Shown here piece after piece: positions 1 through 9,323 of a DNA stretch of 64,000 nucleotides. Both the position numbers and the translations under genes were made by a program. Position 1 is the first letter of the stretch; each line of letters starts with the position of its first letter. The notes beneath the pieces were generated by a model, which did no database searches, was not told where the DNA came from, and worked only from the letters and a program-made list of their open reading frames with translations. The DNA comes from an uncultured Aquimarina sp. (GTDB taxonomy: Bacteria > Bacteroidota > Bacteroidia > Flavobacteriales > Flavobacteriaceae). The stretch spans positions 434,001 to 498,000 of the forward strand of contig CANMSO010000005.1 in the NCBI GenBank assembly GCA_947500545.1, read 5' to 3'.

Positions 1-493
1 GCAACATTATATAATCACCGTCAAACCAATGATTCCATAAAAGACGTAGTTCGTTCCCATGTTTTCCAATACCTTGGTCCGTGCATTCCGAGCATCCCTG
101 GTATCGGACCTTGTTCGAAAAAAAACGACGGGAACCGTTGTTCCCAATCTCCACTACTACTATAAAACTTAAGCGTAAATGAAAAAACTTTATTCTTATA
201 AAACCAATGGTCGATCTGGCCCCACGCCGTTGTGCATACTTTCTGTTGTGTAGCCTTTTGTTAGAAACAAAGGTGGGGTTTTAGCACAAGACCTTCCTAT
301 AAAAGTGTTTATATCGACTAAAACCGAGACGAACAAACTACCAAAAGGGGATTATTGGATTCTTTTTATCCCTAAAACACCATTCAATATCCCATTTTAA
401 AAGGAGTTAAGCACTAATTGTTGGATATTATCAGTGTATGGTTTTTTTTGTTATGAATCAATATTCAAAAGTTTATAATAAAAATACTCCAAC
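1..493. other. Leader region of the first BspA-like gene
   Basis: No complete gene is visible. One frame is open from base 1 to about 168 on the + strand without a recognisable product. It could be the tail of a gene entering from the left, but it looks weak. From about 112 to 441 the sequence is clearly homologous to 8988-9323, in front of the third BspA-like gene, and its last part also matches 4481-4533 in front of the second. An imperfect hairpin (CTTTTGTT and AACAAAGG around AGA, 254-273) is shared with 9139-9157. Confidence 0.6.
389..441 (+). promoter_or_regulatory. Shared upstream element of BspA-like genes, copy 1
   Basis: This stretch carries the invariant core GCACTAATTGTTGGATAT (411-428), preceded by ATCCCATTTTAA and followed by GTATGGT. 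The same arrangement occurs before the second gene (4481-4533) and third gene (9271-9323), 44 to 60 nt before the start codon. A promoter or shared 5' leader is inferred from this conservation next to otherwise diverged spacer. No clean TAnnTTTG box is visible here. Confidence 0.55.
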
Positions 494-3400
494 ATGAAAA
501 AGCAATTACAATTGATAATGTCTACCATCGTTATGGTATTGACGAGCCTTACCACGTATGGCCAAAGCGTGGGAGACCAATTTGATGTTGATGGTATCAC
601 ATACGAAATTACCGCTACCTCTCCAGCCGAAGTTAAGATCGTGGGCTATACTGGTTCAGCAACAGAAGTGGAAATCCCCCAAACGGCTACCGACCAAGGC
701 ACCGATTACCAGGTGACCGCTATTGGCGATCAAGCTTTTAACGGTTATCGTAAAGCTGAGGCGGACAAGCTGACCAGCGTTGTGATACCCGATGGTGTCA
801 CAAGTATCGGGCAAGACGCTTTTTGGACAAACAAATTAACCAGTGTTAATATACCCAACAGTGTGACCACTATTGGGCAACGGGCTTTTGGCACCAACCA
901 ATTGAGCAGTGTTACCTTACCGAACAATATCACCAGTATAGGGAAATGGGTCTTTTATAAGAACAAATTAACCAGTGTTAATATACCCAACAGTGTGACC
1001 ACTATTGGGCAGCAGGCTTTTGGTACCAACGAATTGAGCAGTGTTACCTTATCGAACAATCTCACCAGTATAGGGCAAGACGCTTTTTGGCAAAACAAAT
1101 TAACCAGTGTTGATATACCCAACAGTGTGACCACTCTTGGGCAGCGGGCTTTTGGTACCAACAAATTGAACAGTGTTACCTTATCGAACAATATCACCAA
1201 AATTGAGCAGTGGGTCTTTTCCCAGAACGATATTAAAGAGTTGACCATACCGGCCAATGTGGATAGTATTAAGTACCAGGCCTTTTATGGCAACGAAAAC
1301 CTTACCCTGATAACGGTCAAACGTAATCCACCAGTAACATTTGATACAACTGCCTTTCAATCAAGAAATGCTCACCTAAATGTCATTATCAAAAAAGAGC
1401 TTGTGGTGCCCTTTGGTCTTATAGAAGCTTATAGAAATGCAGGATGGACGGAGGAATTTGGGTTCGAGTTCGTCACCTCCGGAATGACTGTCGTTGATGA
1501 TGTTAGATACGCAATTACTACCTCTCCAGGCGAAGCCACGCTGATTGGCCTTATGCCTGGTGTAATACATAATTTGGTCATTCCCGAAGCGGTGGTTATT
1601 GACGGGCAACCGGTCCCGGTGACCGCTATAGGCGATGAAGCTCTTCGAAGTAGGCAGAATCTGGTAACTGTCGTCATACCGAGTAGTATGAAAAATATTG
1701 GATTCCAGGCCTTTCGTAGGTCATTTAGACTTAACCTGGTGATAATGTTGGGCAACAATCCACCGACGCTCGATGCAGATGCCTTTGATTATCCACACCG
1801 TAACAATATAGAAGTGTTAGTGCCCCTAGACAAGGAGCAAGATTATAAAAATGCAGGGTGGACAAATTTCAAGCTTGTCTCTTCGGTCTTAGGACGGAAG
1901 CATATTGGTCATAACTTCACATGGGAATTCACATCGCTATCTCCCGATGAAGTAGCCCTCGAAGGCACGGCAATTAATAACCCTGTGGGAGGTCACGTGG
2001 AAATTCCCTCAGAAATCGAATACTACCGCAAAAACAAGATGTATTCCGTCACGTCTATTAAGAAGGACGTTTTTAAGAATCGGAAGATCTCCAGCGTTAA
2101 AATACCCGATGCTGTACGACGGATCGGAGAAAGTGCTTTTGAAAACAATTTCTTGGCCAATGTAACTATTCCCGATGGTGTGCAACATATTGGGAGAAAT
2201 GCTTTTAAGAACAACGCTTTGACCAGTGTTGAGATACCCGATGCTGTGACACGGATCGAGAAAGGTGTTTTTGAAGGCAATGCCTTGACCAATGTGATTA
2301 TTCCCAATGGTGTGCAAAGTATTGGAGTAAATGCTTTCAGGGGCAATGCCTTGACCAGTGTTGGAATACCCATTGGTGTACAACAAATCGAGGAAAGTGC
2401 TTTTGAATTCAATGACTTAGCCAATGTAACTATTCCCTATGGTGTGCAAAGCATTGGGAAAGATGCTTTTTGGCAAAACCAATTGGCCAGCGTTGAGATT
2501 CCAGAAACCGTGACCAGCCTCGGGCAACGGGCATTTGGACATAACAACTTGACCGACGTGACCATACCGAATAGTATCACTAGAATTGAGCAGTGGGTCT
2601 TTGCCCGGAACGATTTAAAAGAGGTGATCATACCGGCCAATGTGGAATACATTGGGTACCAGGCCTTTTTTGCCAACGATTTAAAAGAGGTGACTATATC
2701 GGGCAATGTGAACCGTATAGATTTGTATGCTTTTTTGGACAACCCCGAACTTCACTTGGTAACAATGGAGGCCAATGATCCCCCAAGGCTTCATAAGGAT
2801 GCCTTTTCCAATGCATACCGTGACCAAATAGACCTTGTGGTGCCCATGAGTGATACCAGTATACAAGTTTACTTAGATAATGGATGGGACGGATTCAGAT
2901 CCATCAGCTTCGGAATCTTTACCGTTAATGGCATCAGATACGGAATTACCTCTTCTACCGACGTAATGGTGGTGGACTATACCGGTACGGCCACAGCCGT
3001 GAGCATCCCTGAAACGTTGAATCATGGTCCGAACATCTACACGGTGACCGCTATTAGGGAAGATGCTTTTCAAAACAAGGAACTGGTCAATGTTGAGATT
3101 CCATCCAGTGTCATCAGCATCGGGGAACGGGCTTTTAGTGAGAACCTATTGACAGAGGTAACCATACCGGTCAGTGTGGAAAGCATAGGGCCCCAGGCTT
3201 TTAATAACAACCCGGGTCTTGGCTTGGTGACGGTAGAGGCCAATAACCCACCGGCGCTCGATGCAACTGCCTTTGCAAATGCAAACCGACACCAAATAGC
3301 CCTTGTGGTGCCCACAGGCAAGAGACATGCTTATGAAGATAATGGGTGGGGCGGGTTCAGATCCATATTAGATGGCAGCGTCCCTCCCCGACCAACCATT

Positions 3401-4219
3401 GATGTGCCACAAAGTGTTGATCACCTAAACCCCTTTACAGTAAATATTACATTTGATGACGATGTTACGGATTTTATGGTGGACGATATTCAAATTACCA
3501 ATGCCTCGGTAAGTGTTCTTACGGGCAGCGGATCAACATATACCACCACCATTGCAGCTACATCGCTCTGTGATGGCAATATTATCATCGATATACCGGC
3601 CAATGTAGCCATAGGAGCAAACAGTTTGCCCAATTTGCCGGCAACCGCCATGGTAACCATAGAAGAGAATCCAAACGACCTTGTGGCCAATGCAAAAGAT
3701 ATCACCGTTCAACTGGATGCCAGTGGGCGGGCGACCATCTTGCCAGAGCAGGTAAACAATGGTTCAAGGGGCACTTGTAACAACTCCGATCCCATCTTCC
3801 TGAGTCTTGATAAAACTAATTTTGACTGTAATGATGTAGGTACACGAGCAACGGTAACCCTTACCGCTACCCAGGGAAACGAAACGGCAACGGCAACGGC
3901 TATGGTGACCGTGGAAGCGGTCGGCAATTGTGGGACTGGTGAGCCCCTTGCGGATTTCAATAGAGGGTTTTCTCCCAACGGGGATGGTATTGCCGATACC
4001 TTGGTGATCGAAGGCCTTGAAAAATATAAGAACAACGTGGTGAAGATATATGACCTGAGCCAACGCTTGTTGTTCAGCGCTCATTATGGGGGACCCAGCG
4101 ATGGTTGGGACGCCACCCATAAAGGTAGCATGGTACCCGTGGGCTCTTATGTATGTGTGATCGACTATAACGAACCGGGGCTGAGCTACGAGGCAAAAAT
4201 GATATATGTCAATTATTGA
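494..4219 (+). CDS. BspA-like leucine-rich-repeat protein with T9SS type B sorting domain
   Basis: A secreted or cell-surface protein of 1241 residues. Residues 1-23 form a signal peptide ending at YGQ. Most of the chain, to about residue 955, consists of 22-residue LRR_5 (BspA/TpLRR) repeats of the type LTSVxIPNSVTTIGxxAF. They are grouped in four modules, most closed by a segment like VVP....AYxNxGWxGF. An Ig-like domain follows (about 960-1050), then one approximately 80-residue repeat beginning DITVQLDASG (about 1060-1144). The end from about 1150 is a gliding-motility-associated C-terminal domain (FSPNGDGIxDT, then VKIYDLSQRLLF), which directs type IX secretion and surface attachment. 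BspA-family proteins often bind host or matrix proteins. The ligand here is unknown, and adhesion is an inference. The last 300 bases are nearly identical to the end of the next gene. Confidence 0.9.
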   Translation: MKKQLQLIMSTIVMVLTSLTTYGQSVGDQFDVDGITYEITATSPAEVKIVGYTGSATEVEIPQTATDQGTDYQVTAIGDQAFNGYRKAEADKLTSVVIPDGVTSIGQDAFWTNKLTSVNIPNSVTTIGQRAFGTNQLSSVTLPNNITSIGKWVFYKNKLTSVNIPNSVTTIGQQAFGTNELSSVTLSNNLTSIGQDAFWQNKLTSVDIPNSVTTLGQRAFGTNKLNSVTLSNNITKIEQWVFSQNDIKELTIPANVDSIKYQAFYGNENLTLITVKRNPPVTFDTTAFQSRNAHLNVIIKKELVVPFGLIEAYRNAGWTEEFGFEFVTSGMTVVDDVRYAITTSPGEATLIGLMPGVIHNLVIPEAVVIDGQPVPVTAIGDEALRSRQNLVTVVIPSSMKNIGFQAFRRSFRLNLVIMLGNNPPTLDADAFDYPHRNNIEVLVPLDKEQDYKNAGWTNFKLVSSVLGRKHIGHNFTWEFTSLSPDEVALEGTAINNPVGGHVEIPSEIEYYRKNKMYSVTSIKKDVFKNRKISSVKIPDAVRRIGESAFENNFLANVTIPDGVQHIGRNAFKNNALTSVEIPDAVTRIEKGVFEGNALTNVIIPNGVQSIGVNAFRGNALTSVGIPIGVQQIEESAFEFNDLANVTIPYGVQSIGKDAFWQNQLASVEIPETVTSLGQRAFGHNNLTDVTIPNSITRIEQWVFARNDLKEVIIPANVEYIGYQAFFANDLKEVTISGNVNRIDLYAFLDNPELHLVTMEANDPPRLHKDAFSNAYRDQIDLVVPMSDTSIQVYLDNGWDGFRSISFGIFTVNGIRYGITSSTDVMVVDYTGTATAVSIPETLNHGPNIYTVTAIREDAFQNKELVNVEIPSSVISIGERAFSENLLTEVTIPVSVESIGPQAFNNNPGLGLVTVEANNPPALDATAFANANRHQIALVVPTGKRHAYEDNGWGGFRSILDGSVPPRPTIDVPQSVDHLNPFTVNITFDDDVTDFMVDDIQITNASVSVLTGSGSTYTTTIAATSLCDGNIIIDIPANVAIGANSLPNLPATAMVTIEENPNDLVANAKDITVQLDASGRATILPEQVNNGSRGTCNNSDPIFLSLDKTNFDCNDVGTRATVTLTATQGNETATATAMVTVEAVGNCGTGEPLADFNRGFSPNGDGIADTLVIEGLEKYKNNVVKIYDLSQRLLFSAHYGGPSDGWDATHKGSMVPVGSYVCVIDYNEPGLSYEAKMIYVNY
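830..1225 (+). repeat. Three 132-bp tandem repeat units inside the first LRR gene
   Basis: Units start at 830, 962 and 1094, each with AACAAATTAACCAGTGTT, giving an exact 132-bp period. This equals 44 residues, or two 22-residue LRRs. They differ by only scattered substitutions, which suggests recent expansion by slippage or unequal recombination. Confidence 0.85.
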
Positions 4220-4562
4220 TCTTTTCGCTTCTGTAATGGTCGGGGCTTCGACTACGCTCAGCCTCCGACAATGATGAGGCGGAAAAGCAATCACAAGCGG
4301 TCACTGAGCGGAGTCGAAGTGAAAGCGGGCTTCGAGAGTACTTCGATAGGCTCAGTATAGCACCTCAACCCTTCGACAGAATTCGTACCCTGTCCTTCGG
4401 CGAGCTCCGGAACCAGGTGGTCGAAGGGTACCCAAAGAAAAACACAAAACAACTTCCATAATCCCCAAAACATCATATAACATCCCGTTTTTAACAAGGT
4501 TGGGCACTAATTGTTGGATATTTCCCTTGCATGTTCCTTCTTGTAATTTATAATATTCAAAA
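4220..4562. repeat. Intergenic REP-like inverted repeats
   Basis: The spacer between the first two BspA-like genes holds two inverted-repeat pairs. The first is CTTCGACTACGCTCAG (4246-4261) facing CTGAGCGGAGTCGAAG (4304-4319), with 15 of 16 bases complementary. The second is ACCCTTCGAC (4368-4377) facing GTCGAAGGGT (4420-4429), which is perfect. A related single arm, ACTTCGATAGGCTCAG, lies near 4340. Elements built on CTTCGACTCCGCTCAG-type words are, as I recall, dispersed in many flavobacterial genomes. Whether this one is mobile or acts as a terminator cannot be told from one copy. The first 30 or so bases match the 3' flank of the second gene. Confidence 0.65.
4481..4533 (+). promoter_or_regulatory. 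Shared upstream element of BspA-like genes, copy 2
   Basis: The copy contains CATCCCGTTTTTAAC, then the invariant GCACTAATTGTTGGATAT core and TTTCCCTTG. The last part is shared with copy 3 rather than copy 1. The start codon of the next gene lies about 40 nt downstream. Function as promoter or leader is inferred from conservation in front of three paralogous genes. Confidence 0.55.
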
Positions 4563-7500
4563 GTGATAAAAATGAACTCACAAATAAAAAAACAATTACA
4601 ATTAATAGTGTACATCGTCTTTACGTTGCTAGTGGGGCTTCCTGGCTATGGACAGCAACCGCAAATAGATGACTATTTTTATACAGACAACGGTATCGGA
4701 TATGCAATAACTAGCACTAGCCCTAAGGAGGTAAAGATTTTTGGGCATCCTAAAGGTTTCCCAGCAGGTTCTTTTGTTAGAAAACTAGACATACCTCCAA
4801 CCGTAACCTGCCCCAATAATGCCTTTAGGCCAACAAACAACGGAACGATAACGATTGATTGTCCTCAGGGAGAATATAAAGTTACCGGTATTAATAGTGA
4901 AGCTTTTGGTTATGAGTATTGGTTGAGTGAGGTCACCATACCGAACACTGTAAGATTTATTGAGCAGCAAGCTTTTGCAGGAAACGAACATGACCCTGAC
5001 CTCCACGACAAATTGAGAATTGCGTTGGTCATTCCCAATAGTGTGGAAAGGATTGACCTAAGGGCTTTTGGATATAGCGGCTTGACTGGCGTGACCATTA
5101 GTCAAAGCATTACCAGTATTGAGCCTTCGGTTTTCCAGGGCAATAACTTGGAGAGCGTGGTTATTCCCGATAGAGTGACCACAATTGGTTCTTGGGCCTT
5201 TGCACTTAACAAATTGACCAGCGTGACCATTGGTCAAGGCGTTACCCGTATTGAGGTTGATGCTTTTGCCTTTAACAAGTTGACTCATGTAGCGATTCCC
5301 GATAATGTGACCACTATTGAGGCTAGAGCTTTTAGGAATAACCCAATTGCCACAGTGGTATCAGAGCGCACAGATCCCCCATCAATCCAGGCAAACACCT
5401 TTACAAATCGTAACCAAATAGATGTTATTGTCCCCAAGGGCGCATATGATAATTATGTACGAGCTTGGACAGGTTTTGGCTTTAAATCTATCAGAGAAAA
5501 AGTAGACGTTGGCGACACCTTTACGGCTAAAGGTATCGAATATCAAGTAACGGCGCTCGGTACCCCCAACGAGGTAATGATTATAGGTTACGTGTCTGCA
5601 GTTAACAGAGTAGAGATCCCCGAAACTGTAAGCAATGGGGGGAATGACTTTACAGTTACCAGTATTGGAGAAAGTGCTTTTCAGTTCAATAACTTGAAGA
5701 GTGTGAACATACCTAACAGTGTGACTAGTATTGAGTTTGGTGCTTTTGCTGGCAACGCCTTGGAAAGTGTGGACATACCTGGTAGTGTGACCAGTATTGG
5801 TAGTGGTGCTTTTAATAACAATGCCTTGACCCGTGTGAACATACAGGATGGTGTGAGAATTATTGAGGGTAATGCTTTTTCCGAAAATCCAGACCTTGCC
5901 GCAGTGGTGTCAATTGGCACAGATCCCCCATCGATTGAAGTAAGCACCTTTATAAACCGTAACCTAATAGACTTGATAGTGCCTGTAGGCACGAGAAATG
6001 ATTATGAAAATGCAGGGTGGACGGGCTTTCGAAACATCCAAGAAGGGATTGGGGTTTCCATAGAAGAAGCGCCGGCAGAAATAGGTGATTTATCGCCTTT
6101 TACGGTCACCTTTCGGTTTGATCTGGATGTGACAGATTTTACGATAGATGACATTAATTTGGACAATGCTACCGCAAACAATTTTACAGGTAGCGGTACT
6201 GAATATACTGTAGAGATCACACCTACACTTTGCAATGGTATCATTACCATTGATGTCCCTGGAAATGCGGCTGTAGCTGGACATCTAAGCAATGTCACGA
6301 ATTTGCCAGCAAGCGTAGAGGTAAAGGTTAATGCCGTATTCGAACCCGAGGTAAGTAGTTCAGTGGTCGAATATTGTGAAGGTGATAACGCCGTTGCATT
6401 GATGGCAACCGGAAGAAATCTATTATGGTATACTGAGCCAACGGGAGGTACGGGAAGTGCAACCGCACCGGTACCAAATACGGGAAATGTTGGGGACACA
6501 TCCTATTATGTAAGTCAAACAAACAACGACAACAATTGCGAGAGCGAACGCGTAGAGATTGTAGTTCGTGTCAAACCCCTGCTAGTAGCTCCAATAATAA
6601 GTTCAAATACCCCGATATGTTCTCGTGAAAATGCCATATTTACCATTACAGGAACCCCCGGTGATATGGTAACCTATAGCGGGGCCCTAAGTGGAATGGT
6701 AATTATAGAAGCTGGTGGAACGGTAAACGTAACAGTAAACGGGGCAGACTCGGACACGACCCTGGAACTAACAGAAGTAACCAATGGGGGCTGTAGTATG
6801 CCGTTATCGGGAACAGCTACGGTAATTGTTCAGGGTGATCGATTAATAACTATTGCCCAGGATATTACCGTACAGTTGGACACCAGTGAACAGGCGTCTA
6901 TTACCCCAGCGCAAGTAAACAATGGTTCAAGGGGCGGTTGTAACAACTCCGATTCTATCTTCTTAAGTCTGGACAAGACTACTTTTACCTGTGACGATGT
7001 GGGGACTCCAGTGATGGTGACCCTTACCGCAGTACAAGGAAGGCAAACGGCCGTGGCAACGGCTTTGATAACAGTAGAAGCGCATGTAAATAACCTTGTG
7101 GCAATGGCCCGGGACATGACCGTACAGTTAGATACCAATGGAGAGGCGACCATCTTGCCAGAGGATATAGACAATGGCTCTACTTATGGCTGCGGCAACA
7201 TTCCCGAACTGAGTTTGGATAGGGATACCTTTACCTGTGAGGATGTGGGAGTCCCGGTAACGGTGACCCTTATCGCTAAACAAGGCACCAATACAGCCGC
7301 GGCTACCGCTGTGGTGACCGTTGAAGAGCGTTTGGATAACTTGGAGGCCATTGCAAAAGATATCACCGTGCAGTTGGATGCCAGCGGGCAGGTGACCATC
7401 TTGCCAGAGGATATAGACAATGGCTCTACTTATGGTTGCAGCACCACCCCAGAATTGAGCCTGAATATAGATAGTTTTTATTGTGATGATGTCGGCACCC

Positions 7501-7874
7501 GGGTAACGGTGACCCTTACCGCTGCGCAGGGCAACCAAACCGCCACGGCAACCGCCCTGGTGACCGTGGAAGCGATTGGCAATTGTGGGACTGGTGAGCC
7601 CCTTGCGGATTTCAATAGAGGGTTTTCCCCCAACGGTGATGGCATTGGCGATACCATGGTGATCGAAGGCCTCGAAAAATACAAGAACAACGTGGTGAAG
7701 ATATATGACCTGAGTCAACGCTTGTTGTTCAGCGCTCATTATGGGGGACCCAGCGATGGTTGGGACGCCACCCATAAAGGTAGCATGGTACCCGTGGGCT
7801 CTTATGTATGTGTGATCGACTATAACGAACCGGGGCTGAGTTACGAGGCAAAAATGATATATGTCAATTATTGA
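4563..7874 (+). CDS. BspA-like LRR and Ig-like repeat protein with T9SS type B sorting domain
   Basis: A secreted paralog of 1103 residues. The usual MKKQLQLI-type signal start is preceded here by a few residues (KKQLQLIVYIV), and the signal ends at YGQ. LRR_5 repeats fill residues about 25-490 in two modules. Then come an Ig-like domain (about 494-590), a cysteine-containing Ig/PKD-like segment (about 595-675), another Ig-like segment beginning APIISSNTPIC (about 676-755), and three approximately 80-residue repeats of the DITVQLDxS type (about 760-1005). The C-terminus is a type B T9SS sorting domain with the same residues as the neighbour upstream. It probably has the same secretion route and surface location. 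The larger share of Ig-like modules suggests a longer stalk. Alternative start: the next in-frame Met is not closer to the signal core, so 4563 is kept with caution; ATG at 4572 is also possible. Confidence 0.88.
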   Translation: MIKMNSQIKKQLQLIVYIVFTLLVGLPGYGQQPQIDDYFYTDNGIGYAITSTSPKEVKIFGHPKGFPAGSFVRKLDIPPTVTCPNNAFRPTNNGTITIDCPQGEYKVTGINSEAFGYEYWLSEVTIPNTVRFIEQQAFAGNEHDPDLHDKLRIALVIPNSVERIDLRAFGYSGLTGVTISQSITSIEPSVFQGNNLESVVIPDRVTTIGSWAFALNKLTSVTIGQGVTRIEVDAFAFNKLTHVAIPDNVTTIEARAFRNNPIATVVSERTDPPSIQANTFTNRNQIDVIVPKGAYDNYVRAWTGFGFKSIREKVDVGDTFTAKGIEYQVTALGTPNEVMIIGYVSAVNRVEIPETVSNGGNDFTVTSIGESAFQFNNLKSVNIPNSVTSIEFGAFAGNALESVDIPGSVTSIGSGAFNNNALTRVNIQDGVRIIEGNAFSENPDLAAVVSIGTDPPSIEVSTFINRNLIDLIVPVGTRNDYENAGWTGFRNIQEGIGVSIEEAPAEIGDLSPFTVTFRFDLDVTDFTIDDINLDNATANNFTGSGTEYTVEITPTLCNGIITIDVPGNAAVAGHLSNVTNLPASVEVKVNAVFEPEVSSSVVEYCEGDNAVALMATGRNLLWYTEPTGGTGSATAPVPNTGNVGDTSYYVSQTNNDNNCESERVEIVVRVKPLLVAPIISSNTPICSRENAIFTITGTPGDMVTYSGALSGMVIIEAGGTVNVTVNGADSDTTLELTEVTNGGCSMPLSGTATVIVQGDRLITIAQDITVQLDTSEQASITPAQVNNGSRGGCNNSDSIFLSLDKTTFTCDDVGTPVMVTLTAVQGRQTAVATALITVEAHVNNLVAMARDMTVQLDTNGEATILPEDIDNGSTYGCGNIPELSLDRDTFTCEDVGVPVTVTLIAKQGTNTAAATAVVTVEERLDNLEAIAKDITVQLDASGQVTILPEDIDNGSTYGCSTTPELSLNIDSFYCDDVGTRVTVTLTAAQGNQTATATALVTVEAIGNCGTGEPLADFNRGFSPNGDGIGDTMVIEGLEKYKNNVVKIYDLSQRLLFSAHYGGPSDGWDATHKGSMVPVGSYVCVIDYNEPGLSYEAKMIYVNY

Positions 7875-7901
7875 TCTTTTCGCTTCTGTAATGGTCAGAG
7901 G
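7592..7901 (+). repeat. Near-identical 3' end shared with the first BspA-like gene
   Basis: About 310 bases here match 3937-4246 with only around ten differences seen on reading. The match covers the type B sorting domain, the stop codon and about 25 bases beyond it (GATCTTTTCGCTTCTGTAAT). The similarity stops in the spacer. The rest of the two genes is far more diverged, so this block was copied recently, by gene conversion or duplication. Confidence 0.85.
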
Positions 7902-8047
7902 ATTGAGAGGATTGAATGTTGGGATTTGAAGCCTCGATGTGAATCGTGAGTCACTCCTTCTCCCCCTGGGAGAGGGCCGGGGTAAGGGACTTATTCCCTC
8001 AAATTATATAAAAACCAAATACATAATTATAAACAATAAAAACTAAA

Positions 8048-8536
8048 ATGAACGAAAACAACAGAATTAGTAAGGTACTTACCAGTGAAGAGATTACCAG
8101 CGTACAAGATTGTCTAACCACCTTAAAAAGTGAATTAGATTTTTTACAAAACTTAACTCCCAACGAACGTAAAAATCTACCCAAAATCAATAGCGCCAAC
8201 AAAATTTTTGCAGAAGATAGCCTCCATATCCTTGAGGGCAAACCTCAATGGATCCCGGGGGCCTTAACGGCAGAAGAAGCTCGCAAAGATCTTACCCTGT
8301 TTGAGCAATTAGATCCTATCATTCTGGAGCTAGAAAGTTTATTGCGCCAGTTAAAAGACACACAAACCATTGTGGGTAGCGAGGTATACCGAGTAGCACT
8401 GTCGGTCTATAGCCTTGCCGATGCGGCACGCAAAATGCCGATGGAAGGCGCCCAAAGTGCCCACGAACTCTTAAAAGCCAGATTTTCTCAAAGCATGAAC
8501 ACCAAGGGCGATACCCCAGAAGATACGGTTGAATAG
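8048..8536 (+). CDS. Hypothetical helical protein, 162 aa
   Basis: I do not recognise this family with certainty. There is no signal peptide and no membrane segment, so the product is probably cytoplasmic. The sequence is rich in Leu, Glu, Lys and Ala and should be mostly helical. It has runs such as SVQDCLTTLKSELDFLQN near residues 18-35 and LDPIILELESLLRQLKDT near 90-107, and an acidic, disordered-looking tail. Coding is supported by an uninterrupted frame, an ATG preceded by an A-rich leader, and typical codon use. It stands alone between two BspA-like genes, in a spacer full of repeats. Confidence 0.7.
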   Translation: MNENNRISKVLTSEEITSVQDCLTTLKSELDFLQNLTPNERKNLPKINSANKIFAEDSLHILEGKPQWIPGALTAEEARKDLTLFEQLDPIILELESLLRQLKDTQTIVGSEVYRVALSVYSLADAARKMPMEGAQSAHELLKARFSQSMNTKGDTPEDTVE

Positions 8537-8765
8537 CAACAGATTGGCAAAAAAGGTGGGTGTATCGTCAAAAAAGATAGCTCGAGGTACAAAAATACCC
8601 CGATAGCGTACCAAAAAGGTGGGATGAGGTGCCAATCTACCCGGCGTACCTACTGCTATAAGTGGGTGAACTGACAACTCTACAGGGATCTTGCTCCAAT
8701 GAAGTACCCCTCCCCACTTAGGTAAGTACCCTACCTGACAACTCTACAGGAACCTTTAACAATTG

Positions 8766-8805
8766 AAGTACCCCCAGGTACTTGTACAAGTGGGAGGGGG
8801 TACTT
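8766..8805. repeat. 40-bp imperfect palindrome
   Basis: The outer arms AAGTACCCCC (8766-8775) and GGGGGTACTT (8796-8805) are perfectly complementary. The centre ACTTGTACAAGT (8780-8791) is itself a perfect palindrome on the same axis. Only four positions per arm between them fail to pair, one being a possible G-T pair. It could be a cruciform, a dimeric protein binding site or part of a REP-like element. It is not followed by a T-tract, so a simple terminator is unlikely. Confidence 0.7.
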
Positions 8806-9138
8806 ATATAAGCGGGGGTATACCATTTGACAGGATTAAGAATCTCCGCTCCGCAAAGTCTCCTGACTTCTCCAAACTCATGAGACATACCAAGCTATCC
8901 ACCACACATATTATATGTCGAGTGGTCGAAAGTGAACTACCTCGGAGCATTCAAATCTCGATTATCGAGTAAAACCTTAGTATTGGCTTGTTCCAAAAAA
9001 ACGACAGGGACCGTTGTTTCCAATCCCCGTCGCTGGTATTAAATATTCAAAAGCCAAAGAACATTTTACCCTTATAAAACCAATGATCAATCTGGTCCTA
9101 CGCCATCACTCCATTGCGCATGTTTTCTGTTGGATAGC

Positions 9139-9157
9139 CCTTTGTTAGAAACAAAGG
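9139..9157. repeat. Small perfect hairpin in the shared leader
   Basis: CCTTTGTT, loop AGA, AACAAAGG. The version at 254-273 in the homologous leader keeps the stem with one extra T. Retention of pairing in both copies suggests an RNA or DNA structure, possibly a terminator for a transcript from the left, although no long T-tract follows. Confidence 0.45.
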
Positions 9158-9270
9158 TGAGGTTTTAGTACAATATCGACGATAAAAAGTACCCATATTG
9201 TTTAAAACCGGGACAAACAAGCCATCAAAGGGGATTACTGAATTTTCATTATCCCAAAAAAAACTTATTA

Positions 9271-9323
9271 CATCCCACATTTAAAGAGGTTCAGCACTAA
9301 TTGTTGGATATTTCCCTTGTATG
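9271..9323 (+). promoter_or_regulatory. Shared upstream element of BspA-like genes, copy 3
   Basis: CATCCCACATTTAAAGAGG, then GCACTAATTGTTGGATAT and TTTCCCTTGTATGGT. The core is identical to copies 1 and 2. It sits 53 nt before the start codon of the third BspA-like gene. Confidence 0.55.

Noticed and set aside
745..1257. Long open frames on the minus strand opposite LRR repeats (and similar ones at 2009-2742)
   Set aside because: They arise from the periodic composition of the repeats, have no start signals, and their products are low-complexity mirrors of the LRR code.
8728..8737. GGTAGGGT on the minus strand, like the ECF -35 box
   Set aside because: No CGTT at 13 nt and no gene start downstream.
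8763..8972. 69-codon open frame on the + strand
   Set aside because: It runs through the palindrome and repeats, and the product has no recognisable feature.
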